From Crotophaga sulcirostris (Eukaryota; Chordata; Aves; Cuculiformes; Crotophagidae): a stretch of DNA of 64,000 bases. Where the stretch lies: positions 887,793 through 951,792 of the forward strand of contig VYZB01000173.1 of the NCBI GenBank assembly GCA_013397455.1, written 5' to 3'. The position numbers were made by a program, and so were the translations under genes. Each line of letters starts with the position of its first letter. Position 1 is the stretch's first letter. Below, one piece after another: positions 11,501 to 26,500 of the stretch. The notes under the pieces were generated by a model. That model searched no databases and was not told the origin of the DNA. It was given only the letters and a program-made list of their open reading frames with translations.

Positions 11501-14500
11501 GGACCAAGGAGAAGGATAACGGCAAGGAACTGCCCTTTCTTAAAGTATGAGCCAACTAACCCAGAGCAATGTGCTTTTAAATCGCACTGTAAGGCAGGCC
11601 TTAGCATGCTGGGGGTTTACTGAGTGTCTGCACTAGATAGACGTATAGGCAGGCCTATATTGCTGCAGAAGAAAACAGCAACACATTTACAGCCTAAACT
11701 ACAAAGGGTGTTAATTAGCCCTCCAATAAAACTGAATACAGTTCCAAAGGCAAACGTATCACTGCTATAACTGACGATCTCACTTACGCTTCCAAAGTTA
11801 AAGAAGCAGGAATGCAACAGAAAAGGTTATCTATGCCATTTAAAGATGGTAAGGCCCTGTTAGCTAAAGCACCAGAACTTGCCCATAGTTTGCAACAACT
11901 GAAAACATGACATTTTCAAAACACAGACACACTCTTACCTCAAAATGGAGGAAGAAAAACCACACCTAAATGAAGAACAATCCCACTGCTGAAAAGCTTT
12001 AAAGTTTGCCTCTTTTTTTGGTATTAGTTACAACTAAATTAGAAAAACATTTCAACTTTCAACGCATTTCCAGCAAATGAAGGTACAGACTCAGCTCCAT
12101 AAAGAGCACAAAAAGACAAAACCCCAAGAGAATCAGCAAAGGTTGTGTAACAACAATTCTTCTAAAGAATTCACCACAGTTAAAGAACCATTCTCCCAAT
12201 GATCTGGTTATGGCCCTTTTCCCAGTGAAAAGCTATCAGACAACTTTCTGTAGAGCTCAGTTTGAGACTCTTTTGTTTATCACTTTGTTATCCTTTGTTT
12301 ATGACTAGCAGAAAATGCATTTAGGATGCCTTTAGCCATGGTGCCAACATGGAAATACCAGGTACTAAGACTCATCAAGGTTGCATTAGTTACAGAGCAT
12401 GAATAGACAATTACATCAGCACCTTCTGCATCATGCTACACAGGGGCTTAGGGACAGCTTTCACGCTCAGTCTGAAGTAACAAACCTTCATTTGCACCTC
12501 TCAAAGTCTCCTCAGAGTGTGGAGCTGCTCAACCTGTCAATCTGCATTTGCAGAGACATCCACCTGCACAGCTACTTATCATGATGAAAGGTAAAATTAC
12601 AGTACAATTCATTTCCAGAAATTAAGTCCTTGTCCAATTAAAGATAAAACCCATTTAAAACCCCAACAGCAGCAGCAATCCTTAGTGCTCAGCATGCATC
12701 CCCACATACCAACAGAAGAATGTAGACAGGACAGAGCATGAAGCAGCAAGATGAATTTTGCACTCTAAGTCAGAATAATTACATCTGCAGTTCTTTTTGC
12801 TGCTAGCTGTTACAAGACACATTTGTTTTACAGACCAGTACTACAAATTGTTCAGCACACAGCTTCTTTTAATTAACCAATGCAAGAATAATATGACCAT
12901 TTCTCACCAGAAGTAGAGAGAGGTTTGTTAGCAGGTGCTGGTCCCCAAGGATCCACAGAAGATTTTGTTGCAGTAGAAGATGGCTGAGCAGGAGCCCAAG
13001 GGTCAACATTTTTGGACAGAGACTGAGCTGTGGATCCTGCTGGTGCTGCCCAAGGGTCAACAGAAGCAGCTGGTTTGGCACCTGCAAAAAGAGCCAACAG
13101 GAACACAAGTCAGAACAGTTCCACTTTGGAAAGCTTTTCTTGGAGATTAATCTCTCTCACGAGCCATAACTGCCAATTAATAACAAACATAAATAGGTGA
13201 AGCATTCAACATCAGAATACTGGTAAGTCTCAGCATCTGTGTCATCCATACTGAATAGTAAGCACAAGTAAATCCTGTGCAACACAGATGAATAAATCTC
13301 CCGTTTGAAACTGAATTTACAAACCTGTGGTTCTGACAAGAAAATAAACTTGCCTTTGTTACAGATGTTGCCACCGCAACAGGCAATATCTGACTGAAGG
13401 TGACCTAAATCACAGGGTGCATTTATGAGCTCATGAGAAAAAGCCTGTATGTGAAAGGTATGAAATACAGGTCATTACGACTTGGACAAAGACAATAAAT
13501 CTGTAAGACTCAAAGCGAACTGCTTTCAAACTCTTTTCCATACTGTTGTTTCATAAAAATATAATCACTTCCCTGTGCGAAGGTATGCTTTTTTTCATTC
13601 CCATTTGTAAGCACTGACACAGATCTAAGCTGCCTATCATATCCCTTCCTATATTGTTTTTTAAATCCAATGCCTCTATGTTCAGGATTCCCATCTTTAT
13701 TGGAACACGCTGAAAATTCTTCATCCCTACAAATCAAGATTTCCAAAATGCTTGCACATCAACAGGTTGTGCACAAGGTCGGGGCTTCTTTCTAAAATGA
13801 CAAATTAAGGCAGGAAAGGGAGAAGGAAAGAGAAAGAAACTTGCCTCACTACACACAATTTCCTGCCAATTTTTCCTTCTTCCTCGCCAGCCTAATCATT
13901 TATTGCTCTTCAGCTTAGGTGACCTCTTCTTCGTTCCACTGTTAAATGGCACTATTTTGGCAGCTCAAACCCCAGGGCCACTGAAGGAAACCACATTTCA
14001 CTCTCAGTGGACCAGGTTTGAGTTGGAAGGGATCAACTTTCCACGTCATCCACCCTCACTGCCTCTCCGCAGCCCTCAGAGTCAAGAATGGGCACGCAAT
14101 GCTGTAAAAGCACATCCTGAGGAACCTGATAGCAGTTAACCTTCCAGGTAGATACCATATGCAAACACATCTCCTTTTTGCAATGAAACTTCTCAACCAG
14201 TCATGGTTTAAGCACTCAACAACTGTGTAATCCACCACTAGAACAGAATTACCCATGCTATTATCTTTAACCACCACATGGGTTTCAAATTACAACCGAG
14301 TATTGTTTTATTTTACAAAACTACAGACAAATCCCTTTGGCATCATAATATTCTTGAAAATGAATTCCATGCTACACACAGTGGCACTAATTCCAATTTG
14401 CAATGTTGGTCATTGTTTCATCAACGGGCAGCGTAGTCTTGCTGCAGTTTCAGACCAGGAAATGATAAAATCCTCCAAATCAGTCCAGCTATTCCCACAC

Positions 14501-17500
14501 CAGTACTTACATTTCCTTTATCTGCCCTCAGTGCTGAGTTACGAGCAAAGCCACACCAGAAATGCTAATGACAGCATTTCCCGTAAACGGAAGCTTACAA
14601 AAAATGTCTTTTTTTTCAATAAAGAAAGTGTGCAAAACTAGAGTATTTGGGAAGACACCTTCCCATAGCTTCCATTATCTCTACTGAAATGCCAAAGCTC
14701 ATGCAGGATTTGAGAAATACAACTTAATGAGTCAATCTTTTATTAGCAGTTAAATTCATAAATCTTATATCTTCCAGACCATAGCAGTCATAGCCTGAGC
14801 ATTCCCCCAGCCCCAGTTGGTTTTGTTGTACAAAGAAGACAGAAGCTTCACTCCTCCTCTTGCATTAAGATTCAAATGCACACACAGAACCCCAGCTGCT
14901 TAAAAAGCAGGAAGAAAGCACAACTTCCATTTGTTTCTGCTTGGAAATGAGTTAGGGGAATGTTAGTTCTAGCGTACAGGAAACAACCAGAATGGTCTAA
15001 TACTGTTGTTATCAAGCATGACATTGTATGCTGTCATTGAGTAACTTTGAAAAGCTTAACATTCAGAAGCAAAAACTTTTAAACAAACATTCCTTCTGGC
15101 AGTTTGTTCTTACCAAATGATTGCCATGGGTCAGAGGCAGTAGCTGCAGCTGTGGATCCTCCCCAGGGATCGGTTTGGTTTGCAGCAGGAGGAGGTCCCC
15201 AAGGTTCTGTTTTCTGTGGGGCCTGTGCCGACGAGGGCAGGGCATCCATTAGGTCCAACAAAGTGGTATGCTGAGGGCAGGAATAAGCCGAGTTTTAACC
15301 AAGAGCATTACCAGTCTGAAGTACAAACCCATGAGAGTGAAGCAGCATTTTTTTTTCCTTTTACACACCTGCATTGAGTAGTAGTTTGAAATTTAACCCG
15401 CATGGAAGAAGTTTTAAGCTATACAACAAAGCAATCCCAAAAGCATAAAAGAGCTCAGTATTAAGCTATTTTGTGTTACTGTATTTCAGCTTTTGGCAGC
15501 CCAACCGGGAATTTCTTAGTCGAAGGCACTACCTCCTTCTTTTTGGGAATTTTAATTGTGTCTCTGCGACTCTCCTCCAGAGCCATCTGTAATCTCAGAT
15601 CATCTCCGCGTCTGAGGCGCTCCTCCTGCAAAGGAAATCAACACTGTTGATAGAGACCGTTAGCCTAGACTGTGCTGCTCACTCCCCTCCAGGTGCCCGG
15701 CCCCCTTGGCAGGACACTGCCAGGGAAGGCCTGGGCAGCTCTCCCTGCCGCCCTGCGAGCGATGCGCACACAGCAGGATTGCCAGCATTATTTGCTGTAA
15801 CTTGTACATAACACAAGGGGGGAGTAAGGGAGGATTTTCTTGGGATTCTTGCTTCAAACAGAGGTCAGGAGCACTCTGACTGGTAAACACCAATGTAACA
15901 GTGTGATCATAGCAACATCCACTTTGCAGACTGAAAATTACCCTCCTGTTGTTTTACTCCTCATGGGAAAGGTATAAATGAAACATTCCTTCCAAAAATT
16001 CAGTTACAGAAACACCACAGAACTGAAAGACAAAGTAAAGATCCCATCTTTAAATTATTGCCATGGGTTTCACCACTGAAGGACAGTGATTTAAACTTTA
16101 CACTTTCTGACTTTTGTCATCTTCCCTCCACAATGGATGCAACTGTTATAACAAATATTGGGTGAATTAATCCAGCCAACCCCCATGCATATTTTGTAGG
16201 TTTTTAACATCTGTAAACAACCATGTTCACAGTACACTCAACTACTTTAAATATCTTTGTTTGCATCACATCTTTCAGTAGCTGACTAACTCCCCAATCA
16301 GTATTTCCCTTGTGATTTTTAAGCTATTTCAACTGATACCTTCTGATTTTTATTTTCTTTAACTTTATTGCTCAATAACTACAAAGTTTACTGGGTGATA
16401 GTTTCCTTTTCCAAGCACAGGGATACTAATGCCTAACACACAGCACTAAGCTAGAATTGTCACAGGAAGCCTCCAAAATATTACAGACACTCAGCAAGGC
16501 TGACTTGAATTTTCACTCACAGTTGAGATACAACTTCGTTACGTATTTATATGCAGTAAACTTTATTCACGATTACAGCATTTACTCCAAATTCAGAATA
16601 AACCTCCTAAGAACTATTAGAGCGACATAACCCGCATAACAGATTAGAAGCCAAGTTATTTTAAATCAGGTTCTTTATAAATTCTAGCACTTTGTGTCAG
16701 GTCGCCCTCTTGTCCCAGACATTCTCACCAAATGAGCTGATCATTCAAAATTTCATTGTAACCTGAATTCACTGGCATTTCTCATGCTGGCCTTGTTAAT
16801 GAAGGTTTTCAGGACTAGTCATGTTTTCAGCTCTTCCTAACTGAAAACATCTTCAGCAATGTGGTGATTAACATCCTCCCACACAAAGGCTTCTCGCATA
16901 GTGACTGTCATCTTCCCCTCGTCTCAACAACTCCGAGGCTGTGGTTACTTTAAAAAGAGATTCTCTTTAAAAAAATAAAACCCCAGCATCTTCCAATATG
17001 GCCTTTCTTTCCCCCCATTCCATTTGGAGTAAAGCCAAGCTGCCATTGAAAAAAAACCAAACAGGATTGTAGGCTCAACTCTCAAAAGTATAAACATTTT
17101 GGAAAACCTACACGAGAACTGACCTGCTCCGCCACTTCCCGGCTCATTGCCAGCGCCAGCTGCAGCTGGAGCTCCTCTTCTCCACTTGTCTGAGGCCGGG
17201 CCTGCTCGAGCTCCGAGGAAACTCGAGGGGATGTGGCTGTTGGAGACCAAACAGAGTAAATTTAATACCAAACAACAATAAGATACAACAGGTTTGATTA
17301 TTTCTCCCTCCTCTCAAAGGCCTCCAGCGCAGCAATGGGTGCTCTGGGTGCCAGAGGCCACCAGACCCGACCACCATCGGCTCCCTGAACCATCAGATAA
17401 AAGCTGGTATAAAGCCCAAGCTTAACAAGCCAGAACAATCATGCAGGAAGAATTTTGCAAGGCAGTTCAATTGCTTTAAAGGAAAAATGTTCCTGGAAAA

Positions 17501-20500
17501 CAAAGGCTTTTGGTGTCAGTGGAGCTGTGATATCAAGCAGTATAACCAACGAATGCTGGATACCCTATCTCAGCATATCTGAGCCTTGGGGACAGGACAC
17601 TGACTTATAAACCTATGGAATTAATCATTCAAGAAACCACTTGCTGATGTTTCTTATATCTTACAATGTCAGTTAGAATTTGCTGGGAGTTGGCCAATAC
17701 CAGGGTAAAACTGGATGCCACCCACTTTTCTGTAAAATAATACAGCCTTAATGGGAGAGATAAAGAACTATTCTTAAATGCTGGGCAGGCCCAGAGACCA
17801 ACAAACCCGCTATTCATTCTTCAAATTTACAGAACTACTGTATCGCGCTCTGTTCAAAGTTTGGTAGATATGTTGGGAGCGATTTGTGTTTTGTTGCTGG
17901 TTGATCTGTCTGTGGATGAGGACCTCTATCAGCCCAGTAGCAGCCGGTCATCTCACTCGCTCCTTCCTGGGTAACAGACAGAGTTGACAGCTTGTCAACA
18001 CGCAAATATTCTTTTATGGATGCTTTCACTACAGTATCATGGAATGGTCTGGGTCAGTAGGGACTTCAAAGTCCAGTTCCAACCCCCTGCCATGGGTAGG
18101 GACACCTCCCATTGGATCAAGGTGCTTCAAGCCCCATCCAACCTGGCCTTGAACACCTACAGGGATGGGGCAGCCACAGCTTCTCTGGGCAACCTGGGCC
18201 AGGGCCTCAACACCCTCACAGCAAAACATTTCTTCCTAAGATCTCATCTCAATCTCCCCTCTTTCAGCTGAAAACCGTTCCCTCTCATCCTGTCCCTGCA
18301 TTCCCTGATCAAGAGCCCCTCCCCAGCTTTCCTGCAGCCCCTTTCAGTACTGGGAGGTTGCTCTAAGGTCCCCCTGGAGCCTTCTCTTCTCCAGGCTGAA
18401 CAACCCCAACTCTCTCAGCCTGTTCTCTTATGGGAGGTGCTCCAGCCCTTGAATCATCTTCATGGTCTTCTCTGGACTTGCTCCAACAGATCCATGTCCC
18501 AGAAATTCTCATCCATCTGGGACAACACCAACAGGTTTGTCACTATACTGTAATTGAACAATTTTCTATCCTCCCTCTCTCTCAGATAATTCTCTCATCC
18601 AAATCATAGAGAATTTTTACCTTACTTTGGCGGGGAAGTTCATAATTAATGGCTGGAATGATAACTAGTTTGGCAAAACATATATTGACATTTAATAAAG
18701 AGGAACCAGATTTTTAAACTATGATGTCAAGCTCAAAGCAATCACGTTTCTTCTCAACAGGTCACGTAAAAATTAGATTGCCAAACTTTAATTTAAAAAG
18801 AAACCAACAACACTTTTTCAGTCACTCTTTCAATCCTCCAAGTACTTCCCAGCCTTGTCTCCCCTAACCTTTAGGCAACACAACATTAGAAAATAGAAAG
18901 TGCAACCTTCTCTCATCCGGCAGGCCAGAAGGAAGGAGACTCTGAAAACAAAGAATTACCTTTCCTTTCTACCACACACCCAACGTGCCATCCCATCCCA
19001 CTCCGTTTCTGAAGGGACAAATTAATTTATCATCCAGAACAATTCAATCCATGTTGTGCCTAACCTGAAGTTTTCAAGTCAACCAAACAAGCTCTTTACA
19101 CTTCTAGAGACGCTCCTCACCTCAATTCTACTGTTTTTTCAATTTCTCTCCCCTACAAAGCATCTTAATTTAGCCTGCCTCACCAGTACTTTTTGCTCCA
19201 ACCAGTAACAGACTGGGTTTCTGCCCATTTTCACATGGAAGACTACTTACTGGGAGTGCTCAGCACTGCCAGCTTTTAACAGCATGCAGCATTTTTGCAC
19301 TGAAAGCTGCAAGAAGGAGGGATTGCACCCTACTCCAGGCATCTCACTCTCCCTCCCATGGCAGGTCCTCGCCTCCCAGCGTGCACAGGAGAGGCAGGCT
19401 TGCTTTGGCAGAGCACTCAATGACCTCACAGCGCCCAACAGAGACCAGCATTCAGTAGCTCCAGGATCTGAACACAGATAACAAGGGGTCTCACAGAGAT
19501 AGCCGATTTCTTTTCACTTTTAGGCTTTTCAGCAATTTACTCTACTTGGTTTTATTTACTCTAAATAGCACTTTAGAGCTCCTTGTACAAAAAAAAAATA
19601 AAATAAAAATTGTCAATTTGAAATTCTTCCTTGGGCCTCACATTAAAAAACATGGATATAAATGTTGCTATTTTACATTTAAACTTCTGCAGAGGTTATA
19701 GAACCATCTACAATGAATAGTTGTCAGCATGTTTTCTGAAAAAAGGATTAAGGGAAATTCAACCCACTTGTACTTCCTAGCAACCTGACATGTTGTATCC
19801 AGCAACTTCACTTCTGAATTCCTGGAGCATTATAACTGCCCTTCTATACTCACCTCATCCTGCATTAACATTTGAGTTGCAAGGATCTAGCATAAAGGTT
19901 ATTGCCTTAGTAACAGTATCGCTGCCACACAAAGAATCTCTTATCCCACAGCACATGACAGTTAACTCAGATGTTTATGTAAGATGGGACTCAATACATT
20001 GATTCTGACCTGCTAAGCCCTGCTTTGTTGCTGCTTAGGGAATTTGGAGATGCTGGCCCCCTTGGCTGTCCAGAAGTGACTGTGTAGGATCTGCTGCTGC
20101 AGGGAGCCAGGCCGCCAGGCTGTTTGCTTGATGAGACTCTGGCTGTGGCGCAAGGCAATCATTTCCAACCTCAGTTAATCACTAAAGCAGGATTCTGCCC
20201 CACCATCTGTCTCTAGTACAGGCTATGACGTCTTTCATATTTATTTATTGGTAATTTACTATATTTTGGCTACTTTAAAAACCCTCTGTAGACATCCATA
20301 GGTGTGGTTAAGTTAGTGAGTTAACATGTACATAGAGTACATACAGACTAGAAAGCAGAGGCATTGCCAACAGCAATAATACAAATTTAATCTTTTCTTT
20401 CAGAAGCATGTGTTGGGTTTTTTTGGGGTGGGCTGTTGGTTTTTTTTTTGGGTTGTTTTTGAAATATCACTCTGGACCAACTGATGGCACAGAGCGTCAC

Positions 20501-23500
20501 CAAAAACACAATCTGCAGGTGCCATTCTTGAGAACAGAACTTGATTCTTAGTCACATTTGTTCAGAAAGAAAAGCTGTTCCTCACACGATCAGTATGCCT
20601 TCAAAGGCAGAGAAAACTAAGGCTGGCTTGAAAAATTAGAACAATATCAAGGTAAGAACTCGGGAACCGATAGCAATTCACTTGGGAACCAAGCAGAGAT
20701 TCCATTTGCTAGTCTTCACAAGAAAGTGTGTTCAAAAAATGTGGGATACTCTCAAATAGCCAAGCTAACCTCTCAAATTATGAAAGGGTATGTGCAAACT
20801 GCTTCATCCAGAAGGAGCTGTGTAATCTGGGAATTACAGAGTTCTTTCTAATACAAGGAGAAAATTAACAGCACCTATGAAAGCTACAAGGCGGAGCTGA
20901 TCAGCCTCCTGTGTAATTCCTAACTGCACTGAAGCAGACAGAGCACTTTGGAAAAATCATTTAATACTGAACAAATCCTTACTGAACAAATGTTTTGGTT
21001 CAAGAGCATTTGCTCTCCCAGGTGATCCATATACTCACTTTCATAAAGAGTTCCATAATTTACTGCAACTACAGAAGCCTGATAATGCCCACAGCATCTC
21101 TTGCCCTTACCATGAGCATCAGCAAAACAAAACTACATCAAGAGGATTAAACCAATCTGCCAGGTGGCACCTTGCAGGTAACACAGGAGCCAGCCAAACT
21201 CAAGCAACAGTTCAAGCAACAGAAGCCATCCACGCAACTCCCCCAGATTCACTGCTGGACAATACGCCATATATTTCCTGACTGAAACATATTCCGACTT
21301 GTAAAGATGCAGAAAATATTATAAAACAACTTCAAAAAAGGATCACTATTTCCTGTAATTCCAAGCTCCAATTAGTAATTCCTCTGATTTTTCTACTTCA
21401 AGAAAAAAAGGAGACAAAGTTGAAGTAGATGAGTGAACACAAACTTGCTGATGTTTCACAAAACTGCTTCTTAAAGGATGAGTCAACTTAATGTGAATAA
21501 TCACTGGAAATATTAAAACTCATCATTTCAGCTAAAGAAAATTGCTCCCAAAATCTTTACAGGTGAGGTTAACAGACCTGGCATTTACAAGACCTGTAAA
21601 AGCCTTTTTTGGTCCAACTTTCACCAACCTTTTATCAAACAGGCAGCCTGTATAATGGATCTGATTTCTCAGTCAAGCAGCCCACCTCCGGGCAAAGCAC
21701 TTCTCTGAAATCAGGTCACACTGTGAACGCTGCGTCGCTCTGACTCCACTGCATTTGGGTAAATGAAACCAGGACATTAAAACACACACAGTCCTGCTCT
21801 GCCAACGTTTCTAAGTGCAACCCAAACCCAAGGCAGCAGCTGGCCAAGGGAAAGGACGTGTATGACCCAAAGTAACACAGGTAGGTTCTGGTTTAGGCAT
21901 AATGGGCTTGGACCTCTCTAAAAAGCTGCGCTTCAGTAAACTTGGTTTGAAAACACAAAGGCAGTACAGCGAGAGGGTCCACATTTTCCAGGGATCCTTC
22001 GAAGCTAGAACTAATTCAAACACTATCTTCTGGGTGCATGAGTGCCAAGGAATTGGCTATGTCAGTCACTTCCCTCCAGGTAGAATGTTTTCCATCATTT
22101 TTCCAACTCCTGTAACCACCGCAGCCACAACCCTCCTCGACTCCCGAGCAGCCACAGCTCAACTGTGACAATCCAGACAGACCTAAGGACCACACAACTA
22201 ACCTGCTCCCAAGAAGGCTGAGAAAGAGCAAGGTAATCCCAGTCCCTACTCTCCTGCCCCATCTCCTAAGAACTCCTGCAGGTCTAGGTGCTCGAGTACA
22301 GGGTTTTGCAGGTACTCAAAACTGTCTGTCACACAGCAGGGACTGTGGGTTACGCTTCTGCTATGCTGACAACTCCAGCACAGCGACAGAAGCCTCTGCT
22401 GGAAGAACACTTCAAAAAGACAGTTTCTAGATGAAGGACTTTATCAAGACCAGTAAACTCTAACAAATGCACTCCCAGGCTTGAAACAGCATCACAGTTC
22501 AGCCTTAAGAGGTCTATATTAAGAACATCCTACTTTTCCCCATGCAGCCATAAATCCAGAATCCTATTTAAGTGGACAGTGGCAGCTGTGCACGAAACAA
22601 GGCCAGGGGCAAGAGGCAAAAGTTTTCAAAACTGGGTGACTAATGTCTAGTATAGAGACAATATTTAGATGCAAAGCCAGATTAGGGGTGGGGAAATGCG
22701 GCTCCTAAAGATTTCAGATATTGACCTTATATACCCTCTTCTCCCCAGCAGGTTTAGCTTTAGCACCACACAAGAAAGTTCCCTGAAAGTGAAATAAAAC
22801 TTCATATCATGCAACCCAATACACACTTTCCAAATAAATAAAAACTTTTAAGTATTTTGCCACAGAATATTTAATAGCTCCTAATCCGCACATTAACTAG
22901 TCCTGGTTTACAGCAGGAAGATGGCCCGTTGTCCCCAGTACACCAGAAATTGTTGACAAGATGGAGGCTGGGGGAGTTTTATTTTTGCTTATAAGCTTTA
23001 CAGTATCTCTCTTGGCTTCCATTTACAGATTACCAGACTAGATAGCAAAAACACACTAATACTTTTACAAATGTTTGCATCAACAGTCAGTAATATTCAC
23101 ATGCCATAATGTACTCCTTGGAATTATATGAGCTTTACAGCACAGAGATCTTCAGGGGCAACAAAGTCATTATGGCAAAGCTCTGGAGGACAGGATTTTA
23201 TTAAAAACTATCACGGTTCACCATTTTACTTTTCACAGTTTCTAAAGGACTGTTAGAGATGAGATGAAAAGATCTGCAAGGAAAGAGGAAAAGCTTCCTT
23301 ATTTGCCAGTGTGTCTTGCCTGCGGCCATGAGTGATGATAGTACCTCAGCGGAGAGATCCTTTTCCATCTGGAATTCTCTCACACTATACAGGCTATCAA
23401 TGCTGCTTTTATTTTTTTATAGAGGATAAATTTGGGACTCAGAGACCAGCAACCTTCTGGCTCCACATCAACCCCAATCCTTCTGTGCACTGCCGGGATA

Positions 23501-26500
23501 CAAGCCTGCACAGGAGCTTAGGAAGCGAGAGCAGAGTAGTGGTCTGAGCACCGCAGTGTTTACAGGCAACACTGTGCAATGCTGCTAATTCAACACTAAG
23601 GAAATCAGACAAAAAAAAAAGGGGGTCCACTGACTTATCCAATATTGCATTTTCAGTAACTGACAGAAGGGGGAAGAGATCCCTCACACACAATCCCGAC
23701 ACATTATCCACTGAGAGCTACATGTTCCAGTAGATCTCTGTCCTGGATAAAGTATTCAGCTCTCTCAGCCAGATCAGGCTGAATTTCTTACATAAGAAAG
23801 CATTAAAAATGAGGATGTTTCATAGGCAAATGCCATCTTTTCAAGTAAGGGAACCACATTCAGCTAAGAATTCTCAAAACCTGCAATCGGCACCCATTGC
23901 ACCTAGTAAGGGGAAGTAAAACGTGCTAATACTGCAACACCAAGAGATAAAATATTTCATTTAGATCTGTCAGTAAAAAGGCTGTTACACTCTCTCAAAC
24001 TTCATTTATATTTGAATGATAGTAAGACACGCTAAATATTTAGCAAAGAGGGTGGATGTACATTTTTAACAGGCAAATCTTATGCTACAAACTGTAAATC
24101 TAAATGCCTCTGATCTCCTCTTCAAAGGCTCACAGGAATGAGACAGTTCTACCAGAATACACAGTACAGCAACCACATCTTAAAACTGTTATAGGGATAG
24201 TATTTCCCAGGAGCTAAGCATAACAATTCCTGTTACAGATTTTACTAAATCCATATTCTCAGAACAAAAGAGGGCTATTGTCATAGAATAAAATAAAACA
24301 TGATGGATGCAATCTCTTTCACTTTAAATAATGAAAAGCATCTTTTCCATTAAATTTAGAAGGCACAAGAATAACCCTGCATTTATGTAACAGATTAAAT
24401 GTCTGGATTTTGATGAAACTCGTTGCTCGTTTCCTAGGATAACGGACAAAGCTCTACACAAAGTTTTCCACTATTAGAAGCACTTAGCACAGCTGCTTTG
24501 CAAGGTGCTGGTTTGTTTTGCTGTACTCAATTACACCATACAAGGAACAGAGTATCATAGAATGGTTTGGGTTGGAAGGGACCTTACAGATCAAAAGATA
24601 AAGATCGTAAAAACTAACGGCCATCTGTATTTTTACTGATAGATGATTAAGTCCAGGAGAGTTGCAACAGAGGAAGAACCTAAAGGAAAAAAACAAGCCT
24701 GAGATTTCTAAAGCTTCTTAGGTAGATGCTTATGGGGGAGGAGAGTAAAAGATTAAGAAATCATTACCTCAAAAGCAACCCTGCAAACAGAGACACAGCC
24801 AAGTCATACACAGGCAAATGGGAGTATCCAACACTTTGTACCAAAGGAATAACCATGCTTGCTGCCTGCCATCTAGTCCCCATCAGAATTCTTCAGATGT
24901 CCAGGGAAGAACAATTCAGGAACACACCCTGCATTGCTCAATCCTGCTGTGAGGAATAGTTCGAAGCCTCTGGTAGCATTTAACATGACAAACAATAGCT
25001 ACACACACTAATTAGAGTTCTGAGCTGGTGAAGAAACAGCCCCATGGAACAAATCAAAGGTGTGTTCAGCACACCTCTGTGACTATTATTCCATCCCATC
25101 AGCAGAAGTTAAAAACAACAATATTTCAAGCTATCTCCTAAATTACGAATTTTTGTTGTAGTCAACTAAGCTCTACAGACCTCAAAAGAAGAAATGTTTT
25201 TGTAGTGATAATGATATACGTGTTCATCTTTAAAAATTCATTCTGAACTGATGCTCAAGCATGACTAAGACAGAAAACTAAGATGTTTGTTATTCCATTG
25301 CTAAATAAAAGACAAAATACAAACTCTCATACCTGGAAACCTCATTCACTTTTCGTGAACCCCACATCCTAAAAGCATTTCCTTTTGAAAAAATTAATTT
25401 TTCCTCCTCCTCTCCATAGCTGTAATTGGACAGATATTTCCTTCATCCTAGCTGGATTTGTCCTGCTGCCTCCCACTGCCTTCCCCAGAACACACCTGTG
25501 CATGCCAGGGGTACCAACGCCATTCACAAATTTATCATTTGAGAAGCACTTTGGGACACAGGACATGACAAACTTAAACCTGGTGCTCAATCGATTCACT
25601 GCCCTGGCTCAGTCACAGCCCTCCTCACATTATCAGCATTCATTTAAAGAAAAGATTTTCCTTCAGAATTAGACCACAACCACTGATATCCCAGCCAAAG
25701 CAGCTTTCAGCAGATCTTTATTTATATTAAAAAGGATTTAGTGCCAAACCAGGCCTCTTCCTAACATGACAGGGAGTTCCCCCAAGCAGTGGTAGAAAGA
25801 ATCCATTCTTCCCACACCATGATATTCTTCTAAAGAATGAAATCCAGTATTTAGAACTGATACTTGCATACCAAATGCTGCGAGTATAAATATTTAAACA
25901 CTGACACATTCAAAGAGTTCCTCCTCTGAGAACTGCTGAGCAAGCAATAAAGGAAACTAAATACCAATATTTTTCCAAAAACAAAATGGCAGAAACATAA
26001 AGAAAACACTTAGCAAAGTGATCTGGGAAGTACTCTGTATTTCTAATTTTTTCTTGAATTATACTTAACAAAAAAAATCCTCAACACAACAAATTTTCAA
26101 GCACTTCTTAAAACTAGTAACAAAACAAAATCCATTAATAATCCCCCTTCTGAGACTGGGGACCTACCACATCAAACACTGGAACCAGTTCACAGAAGCA
26201 GTTTGACAATGCTACCTTTGGGAGCTGACAGTAAACAACTCCTTTTTAAATTGGTTTACATCAACACACACATCCTCTCCAAAATAAACATTTAACCAGT
26301 CATTTGAAGAGACACTAGTGCCACGGAGCAGGCCTATAGAGACTCAGCCATTGCAAATGGCACACTAGTCCTCCCCGCAGCCACCGTTTACTCTCTAACT
26401 GGCAAACCAAAAACCAAGGGTTTCTCAAAAGTAAAAGGAAAAGAAACTTCTTTTCTGTGCGCTTACTTGCTGTAAGAGGTACTTACAGCCATGGTAAGAT

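Larger units (their letters stand above)
17237..26486 (-). other. EPN2: EPN2 intron 1 of the coding region (9.25 kb)
   Basis: The largest intron between coding exons, separating the ENTH exon from the first UIM exon. It contains a CR1 copy at 18035-18510, a short CR1 tail at 24552-24595, and a G/T-rich low-complexity tract near 20408-20462. Otherwise it is unique sequence, and no extra exon is convincing. Confidence 0.8.

Noticed and set aside
12869..13108. Leu-rich minus-strand frame overlapping EPN2 exon 5
   Set aside because: Shadow of the DPW-encoding exon in another frame.
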